From Aestuariimicrobium ganziense (GTDB lineage Bacteria > Actinomycetota > Actinomycetes > Propionibacteriales > Propionibacteriaceae), in assembly GCF_015352975.1 (NCBI RefSeq), contig NZ_JACYIZ010000001.1:1-64000 (forward strand): a DNA stretch of 64,000 nt, written 5' to 3'. The position numbers were made by a program, and so were the translations under genes. Of the stretch, positions 59,517-64,000 are shown in pieces (the first letter of the stretch is position 1; every line of letters starts with the position of its first letter). The notes under the pieces were generated by a model. That model saw nothing but the letters and a program-made list of their open reading frames with translations. It searched no databases and was not told where the DNA came from.

Positions 59517-59831
59517 CGATCCACCACCCCTGACATGGCCAACCCCCCGCACCCCGAACCCAGGGTCGCGGCGGTTGTCCACATCCACCCCAGATTTGGT
59601 GTATCGATAACCCGACCAAGGTCAATCGATTTCAAGCCGACTGGGGGGAATGTCACATAAAGGTCACGATCTGGCAACGGTTCGGCAAGTCCTTGACGGG
59701 GCACACTGAACGGTGATTCAGTGAAGCTAGAGCGGTGGCGGCACGAGGGAGTGCGGGGTGCACGAGAGCGTCAAGCCTTCGCCCACCTGGAACCCTGAAC
59801 GGACAGCAGGGTCCGAATGCAAAGGAGCATT
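59517..59831 (+). promoter_or_regulatory. Intergenic region with promoter and dyad before the second ABC operon
   Basis: This 315-base gap after rho holds a -35-like TTGACG (59693-59698) and a 7-bp inverted repeat CACTGAA-CGGTGA-TTCAGTG (59704-59723) lying over the -10 position, which could be a repressor operator. GGAG lies 5 bases before the ATG at 59832. A 41-codon frame at 59534 is not credible as a gene. No rho-independent terminator is visible after rho. Confidence 0.4.
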
Positions 59832-61613
59832 ATGAGCAACGCATCCTGGACGCCCACGCGTCGTGGATTCTTCGGACTGGCGGCTGCCGCCACGGCAGGC
59901 ATGGCCCTGTCGGCCTGTGGCAGCGCCACCAACACGCCCGGCGGCGGCAACACCACCGGTGGGGGTTCCGCTGGCAACGGCGCCAAGCCCATCCGTAGCG
60001 GCGCTGCCGGCGACCAGTTCTTCATTGGCGGCATGCAGTGGGGCGCGCCGGTGAGCTTCAGCCCGCTGAACGCCAGCCCGGCCTTCGGCGCAGCCGCCAA
60101 CGGCATGGACATCATGTACGAGCAGTTGATCATGTTCAACCAGCTCGACGGCAAGATCGAGGGACGCCTGGCCAAGGAGCTCAAGGAGGTCGACAAGACC
60201 ACCTGGGAGCTGCCCCTGCAGGACGGCACCAAGTGGAGCGACGGCTCGGACCTGACGGCCGAGGACGTGGTGTTCACCTTCGAGCTGGCCAAGGAGGCCA
60301 ACGTCGGCTACGCGTCGATCTGGACCTACATGGATTCGATCACCGCCAATGACCGCACGGTCGTGGTGAAGCTCAAGGAGACTCCGTACAACCCGCTGCT
60401 GGTCCGCGACTTCCTGTGCTGGGTGGGCATCCTGCCCAAGTCGTACTACGGCAAGCTGTCGCCGGCCGACCTGACCAAGGACGCCAACATGAGCCCGCTG
60501 GGTTCTGGCCCCTACATGCTCGACAAGTACGACGCCACCCAGATCGTCTACAAGCGCAACGACAACTACTGGGGCAAGTCGGTCTTCGGTGAGGCCAAGC
60601 CGACCCACGTCGTGCACCCGATCTTCAAGGCCAACAACGACGGCGACCTCAAGCTCGAGTCCGGTGAGCTCGACGGCAGCCAGCAGTTCACCGCCCAGAT
60701 CTGGAAGATGTGGGAGAAGGGCAAGCCGGTCGCCACGTTCCTCAAGGACAAGCCGTACTACCTGCCCGGCTCGATGCCCTCGCTGATCTTCAACGTGACC
60801 AAGAAGGGCCTCGACAACGTCGCCGTGCGCAAGGCCATCGCCTACGCCGTCAACTACCCCGACATCGCGGCCAAGGCCATGTCGGAGTACTCCGGTGAGA
60901 TGCAGGCCTCGCAGATCCTGCCCCAGGGCTCGGAGGAGAAGTTCTACGACCAGGCCAAGGTGGATGCCACCGGCTGGAAGTACGACAAGGCCAAGGCCAT
61001 CGAGATCCTCGAGAACGAGGCGAAGGCCAAGAAGGGCTCCGATGGCATCTACGTGCTCGAGGACGGCACCCGTCTGGGCCCGTGGAAGCTGATCACCCCG
61101 ACCGGTTGGACCGACTGGAACACCTCGTGCGAGATCATCGCCAAGAGCCTCCAGGAGGTCGGCATCGACGTGTCGACCAACTTCCCGCAGGCCGCGACCA
61201 TGATCGACGCCATGCAGAACGGCAACTTCGACCTGGCGCACTACTCCTACGCATCGGTCGGACCGGCCAGCCCTTGGACCCGGTTCCGCGACGTGCTCAG
61301 CGAGAGCGCACCGATCGGCACCCGTGCCTTCTGGAACTACGGTCGCTTCAAGGACGACACGGTCAAGGGTCTGCTCGAGCAGGCTGCCGCCGAGACCGAT
61401 GAGGCCAAGCTGAAGGAGATTTACCAGCAGCTCGACGAGCTCTATCGCAAGGAGATCCCGTGCGTGTCGGCCATGTACCGTCCGAGCCAGTTCTACGAGT
61501 TCAACCAGGGCACCTGGACGAACTTCCCGACTGAGGACAACGCCTACTGCCCGCCGACCTGGAAGGGTCCTGGCTTCAAGGTGCTGTTCAACATCAAGAA
61601 GGTCGGAAGCTGA
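59832..61613 (+). CDS. Peptide-type ABC transporter substrate-binding lipoprotein (second system)
   Basis: A 593-residue SBP_bac_5 protein. The signal TPTRRGFFGLAAAATAGMAL contains the twin-arginine motif and is followed by a lipobox (ALSAC, Cys about residue 30). A Gly/Asn/Thr-rich linker tethers the mature domain. Family motifs: DGTKWSDGSDLTAEDVVFTF and VRKAIAYAVNYPDIAAKAMS. Longer than the first importer's protein; members of this size often bind oligosaccharides or peptides. ATG 59832 has AAAGGAG at the right distance; an earlier ATG has none. Confidence 0.88.
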   Translation: MSNASWTPTRRGFFGLAAAATAGMALSACGSATNTPGGGNTTGGGSAGNGAKPIRSGAAGDQFFIGGMQWGAPVSFSPLNASPAFGAAANGMDIMYEQLIMFNQLDGKIEGRLAKELKEVDKTTWELPLQDGTKWSDGSDLTAEDVVFTFELAKEANVGYASIWTYMDSITANDRTVVVKLKETPYNPLLVRDFLCWVGILPKSYYGKLSPADLTKDANMSPLGSGPYMLDKYDATQIVYKRNDNYWGKSVFGEAKPTHVVHPIFKANNDGDLKLESGELDGSQQFTAQIWKMWEKGKPVATFLKDKPYYLPGSMPSLIFNVTKKGLDNVAVRKAIAYAVNYPDIAAKAMSEYSGEMQASQILPQGSEEKFYDQAKVDATGWKYDKAKAIEILENEAKAKKGSDGIYVLEDGTRLGPWKLITPTGWTDWNTSCEIIAKSLQEVGIDVSTNFPQAATMIDAMQNGNFDLAHYSYASVGPASPWTRFRDVLSESAPIGTRAFWNYGRFKDDTVKGLLEQAAAETDEAKLKEIYQQLDELYRKEIPCVSAMYRPSQFYEFNQGTWTNFPTEDNAYCPPTWKGPGFKVLFNIKKVGS

Positions 61614-61625
61614 CCTGATGCCGAT

Positions 61626-61657
61626 CGGGTGGTGGTGCCACGAGGCACCACCACCCG
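61626..61657 (+). terminator. Long perfect hairpin between the binding-protein and permease genes
   Basis: CGGGTGGTGGTGCC and GGCACCACCACCCG form a perfect 14-bp stem with a 4-base loop. It has no T-run and is inside an operon, so it is more likely a partial terminator or an mRNA 3' stabiliser that keeps the binding protein in excess over the permeases. Confidence 0.65.
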
Positions 61658-61693
61658 ACACGGTTGTCAGGACGACACCCTGAAGGGGGAATC

Positions 61694-62704
61694 ATGGGCC
61701 TTGGCCGCTACCTGTTGCGCAAGTTCCTGTGGTACCTGGGTGCATTGCTCGTCGCCCTCCTGCTGAACTTCTTCCTGCCGCGCCTCATCCCGGGCAACCC
61801 GGTCGATGCGCTGGTGGGCAGGTTGTCGCAGGGCGGCGCCGGTAGCGATCAGCTGCAGGCGATGCACACCCAGTACGTCAAGGAATTCGGGCTTGACAAG
61901 CCCATGTGGCAGCAGTTCTTCATCTATCTGGGCAATCTCGCCAAGGGCGACCTTGGCACCTCGTTCATGCAGTATCCCGCGTCGGTGAACAAGCTGGTGG
62001 GCGATGCCCTGCCGTTCAGCGTCGCCCTGCAGCTGCCGGCCATCCTGTTCGGTTGGTTGATCGGCAACCTGCTCGGCGCGATCGCGGCGTTCAAGGGTGG
62101 TTGGTTCGACAAGGGCGCCTTCGTCGGCTCGCTGTTCCTGTCGTCGATGCCCTACTACTGCCTCGCCATCCTGCTGCTCTTCGGGCTCGCGGTCTGGTAC
62201 CCGATGTTCCCGCAGGGCCGCGCGTACTCCCTCGGACTCACTCCTGAGTTCAGCTTCACCTTCCTCAACGACGCCATCAGCTACTGGTGGTTGCCGTTCC
62301 TGTCACTGGTGTTGATCTTCATCGGCGGCCAAGCCGTCGGCATGCGGTCGATGGCCATCTACGAACTCGGCTCCGACTACGTCAACTACGGACGTGGTCT
62401 GGGCATGAAGGACTCGCAGATGGTGCGCTACATCTTCCGCAACGCCATGCTGCCGCAGATCACCGGTCTGGCCCTGTCGATCGGCGGCCTGGTCGGTGGC
62501 GCCCTGATCACCGAGTTGGTGTTCAACTACCCGGGCATGGGCTCACTGCTGTTCGGCGCGATCAGCTCGAACGACTACCCGGTCATCCAGGCGATCACCC
62601 TGATCATCACGGTGACGGTGCTGATGGCCAACTTCGCGGTCGAGGTGCTCTACGGGTTCATCGATCCCCGCATCAAGGCCACCCAGGGAGGTGACAAGTC
62701 ATGA
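61694..62704 (+). CDS. ABC transporter permease (DppB-like, second system)
   Basis: A 336-residue membrane protein with about six helices, starting GLGRYLLRKFLWYLGALLVA. The cytoplasmic EAA-type loop is GRGLGMKDSQMVRYIFRNAM. GGGGGA 4 bases before ATG 61694 fixes the start. The stop overlaps the next ATG (ATGA). Confidence 0.88.
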   Translation: MGLGRYLLRKFLWYLGALLVALLLNFFLPRLIPGNPVDALVGRLSQGGAGSDQLQAMHTQYVKEFGLDKPMWQQFFIYLGNLAKGDLGTSFMQYPASVNKLVGDALPFSVALQLPAILFGWLIGNLLGAIAAFKGGWFDKGAFVGSLFLSSMPYYCLAILLLFGLAVWYPMFPQGRAYSLGLTPEFSFTFLNDAISYWWLPFLSLVLIFIGGQAVGMRSMAIYELGSDYVNYGRGLGMKDSQMVRYIFRNAMLPQITGLALSIGGLVGGALITELVFNYPGMGSLLFGAISSNDYPVIQAITLIITVTVLMANFAVEVLYGFIDPRIKATQGGDKS

Positions 62705-63681
62705 GGTTCTCCGGGCGCTTCTACTTCGGAGCCACGCTCGTCATCCTGGTGCTCCTGGTCGGCTTCATCGGCCCGTTCATCGTCGGTGTCGACCCCAACG
62801 CCTCGATCGGCGGCCTCTACGACAAGCCGGGCACTGGCCCGGGCATGCAGTGGTGGCTGGGCACCGACAACGAGGGACAGTCGGTCATGTCGAACCTGGT
62901 CTACGGCACGCGCACCTCGCTGCTCGTGGGCCTGATCGCCGGAATCATCGCCAGCTCCATCGGCCTGGTGATCGGCCTGATCGCCGGTTACGCCGGCGGC
63001 ATGCTGGAAGAGATCCTGATGGGTCTGACCAACATCGTGCTGGCCATCCCCAGCATCGTGATCGTCATCCTGCTCTCGGTCTCGTTGCCACGTCGTGACA
63101 TCTTCACCCTGGCCCTGGTCATCGGCATCACGGCATGGCCGTGGACGGCTCGTGCCGTGCGCGCGCAGGCCACCTCGGTGCGCACCCGCGAACACATCGA
63201 GGTCGCCAAGATGTCGGGCGCCAAGTTCTGGAGCATCCTGGCCTGGGACGTGCTGCCCTACCTGCTCAGCTACGTGGTCATGGCCTTCGTGCTGCAGGTC
63301 GCCAGCGCCATCCTCACCGAGTCGTCGCTGTCGATGCTCGGTCTGGGCCCGTCCAACATCGTGTCGATCGGCATGATGCTGAACTGGGCACTGGCCTGGG
63401 GTTCGATTCGCGTCGGGGCGTGGTGGGCCTTCATCCCGCCGACGGTCATGCTGACGCTGATCGCCTTCTCGCTCTACCTGGTGCAGTCCAGCTTGGACGA
63501 GGTCTTCAACCCGCGGCTGCGTCGTGGCAAGAAGCGCAAGTTGGTGCCGGCAGCAAGCGGCGGTGCGGCCACTGCAGAGATCGACGAACCGGAAGGTGAG
63601 CCGGGCGCCTCGGTCGGACCGGCCGCCCTGATGTCGGCCACCGTGGCCGAAGGCAAGGATTCAGGAGGGACCACCCAATGA
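62701..63681 (+). CDS. ABC transporter permease (DppC-like, second system)
   Basis: A 326-residue membrane protein. The N-terminus has the DppC-type WLGTDNEGQSVMSNLVYGTR. The EAA loop is KMSGAKFWSILAWDVLPYLL. A polar C-terminal tail of about 45 residues (KKRKLVPAASGGAATAEIDE...) is longer than usual. Overlaps both neighbours by 4 bases. Confidence 0.88.
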   Translation: MRFSGRFYFGATLVILVLLVGFIGPFIVGVDPNASIGGLYDKPGTGPGMQWWLGTDNEGQSVMSNLVYGTRTSLLVGLIAGIIASSIGLVIGLIAGYAGGMLEEILMGLTNIVLAIPSIVIVILLSVSLPRRDIFTLALVIGITAWPWTARAVRAQATSVRTREHIEVAKMSGAKFWSILAWDVLPYLLSYVVMAFVLQVASAILTESSLSMLGLGPSNIVSIGMMLNWALAWGSIRVGAWWAFIPPTVMLTLIAFSLYLVQSSLDEVFNPRLRRGKKRKLVPAASGGAATAEIDEPEGEPGASVGPAALMSATVAEGKDSGGTTQ

Positions 63682-64000
63682 GCCGTCTGTTGGAGGCGAC
63701 GAACCTCAACGCCGCCTACCTGACGCCCGAGGGGCGTGAGGTCAAGGCCGTCGATGACGTGTCGCTCTACATCGACGAGGGCGAGATCCTCGGCTGCGCT
63801 GGTGAGTCCGGTTGTGGCAAGTCCACGCTGGGCAACGTGCTGGCGCTGACCGCTCGTCCGCCGCTGTACCCGATCAGCGGCAGGATCACCATCGACGGCC
63901 AGACCATCAGCCTCGACCGCGAGAACAAGGTTCCTCGCACTTGGCGTGGTGAGGTCGTGTCCATGTTGCCGCAGGGCGCACTCAACTCACTGTCACCGAC
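63678..64000 (+). CDS. ABC transporter ATP-binding protein (DppD-like), partial
   Basis: The first 107 codons of an ATPase; the rest lies past the window end. Walker A is GESGCGKSTLGNVL and the Q-loop MLPQGALNSLSP, both intact. ATG 63678 overlaps the permease stop. Confidence 0.88.
   Translation, partial: MSRLLEATNLNAAYLTPEGREVKAVDDVSLYIDEGEILGCAGESGCGKSTLGNVLALTARPPLYPISGRITIDGQTISLDRENKVPRTWRGEVVSMLPQGALNSLSP

Noticed and set aside
59534..59659. A 41-codon frame after rho
   Set aside because: Low-complexity start, no ribosome binding site and no recognised sequence; it overlaps likely regulatory DNA.

Overview
This is high-GC DNA packed with genes that overlap by ATGA or GTGA. Gene content points to an actinomycete: a fused 2-oxoglutarate enzyme Kgd, WhiB, a SigR/RsrA pair, a PdtaS-type kinase, the lysA-hom-thrB-rho order, bL37, and several starts that look leaderless. 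A propionibacterial or related lineage would fit, but the sequence alone does not prove the genus.

Layout. 1-13.5 kb: the start of a Tat-exported protein, a decayed IS3-family element (202-1489), then a carotenoid and light-response cluster: photolyase, FAD oxidoreductase, lycopene cyclase, cytochrome P450, CrtU, CrtB, CrtI, a fused Idi-CrtE, and a divergent MerR-type B12-binding regulator of the LitR/CarH kind. The gene set predicts an aromatic (isorenieratene-type) carotenoid, possibly hydroxylated by the P450, under light and B12 control. 13.5-29.7 kb: an accessory region. A second IS3-family element (13513-14833) separates the carotenoid cluster from a truncated gene. Next come an Xre/AbiEii-type pair whose toxin is cut off, a broken tyrosine integrase with its excisionase, and a type I restriction operon (hsdM, hsdS, hsdR) followed by a zinc peptidase and a large DUF4365-plus-repeat protein. 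A serine-recombinase remnant abuts an initiator tRNA. An 11-bp direct repeat at 18102 and 29612 suggests that the restriction block was inserted at the tRNA-fMet 3' end, beside an older element.

29.7-64 kb: core chromosome. It holds a five-gene peptide-type ABC importer; serA; hisN-rsgA-aroA-DoxX on the other strand; an SRAP protein, a hydrolase and sigR-rsrA; bL37; pdtaS; whiB; kgd with a DUF6104-type gene and galK; two tandem GT87-like membrane proteins; tRNA-Arg; a lipoprotein; lysA, hom, thrB and rho; and a second peptide-type ABC importer that runs off the window end.

The best candidate for a poorly described system is the block at 18.5-28.8 kb, where the restriction genes, the HExxH peptidase and the DUF4365-repeat protein overlap as one transcription unit. 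All calls come from reading the sequence; no database search was run.
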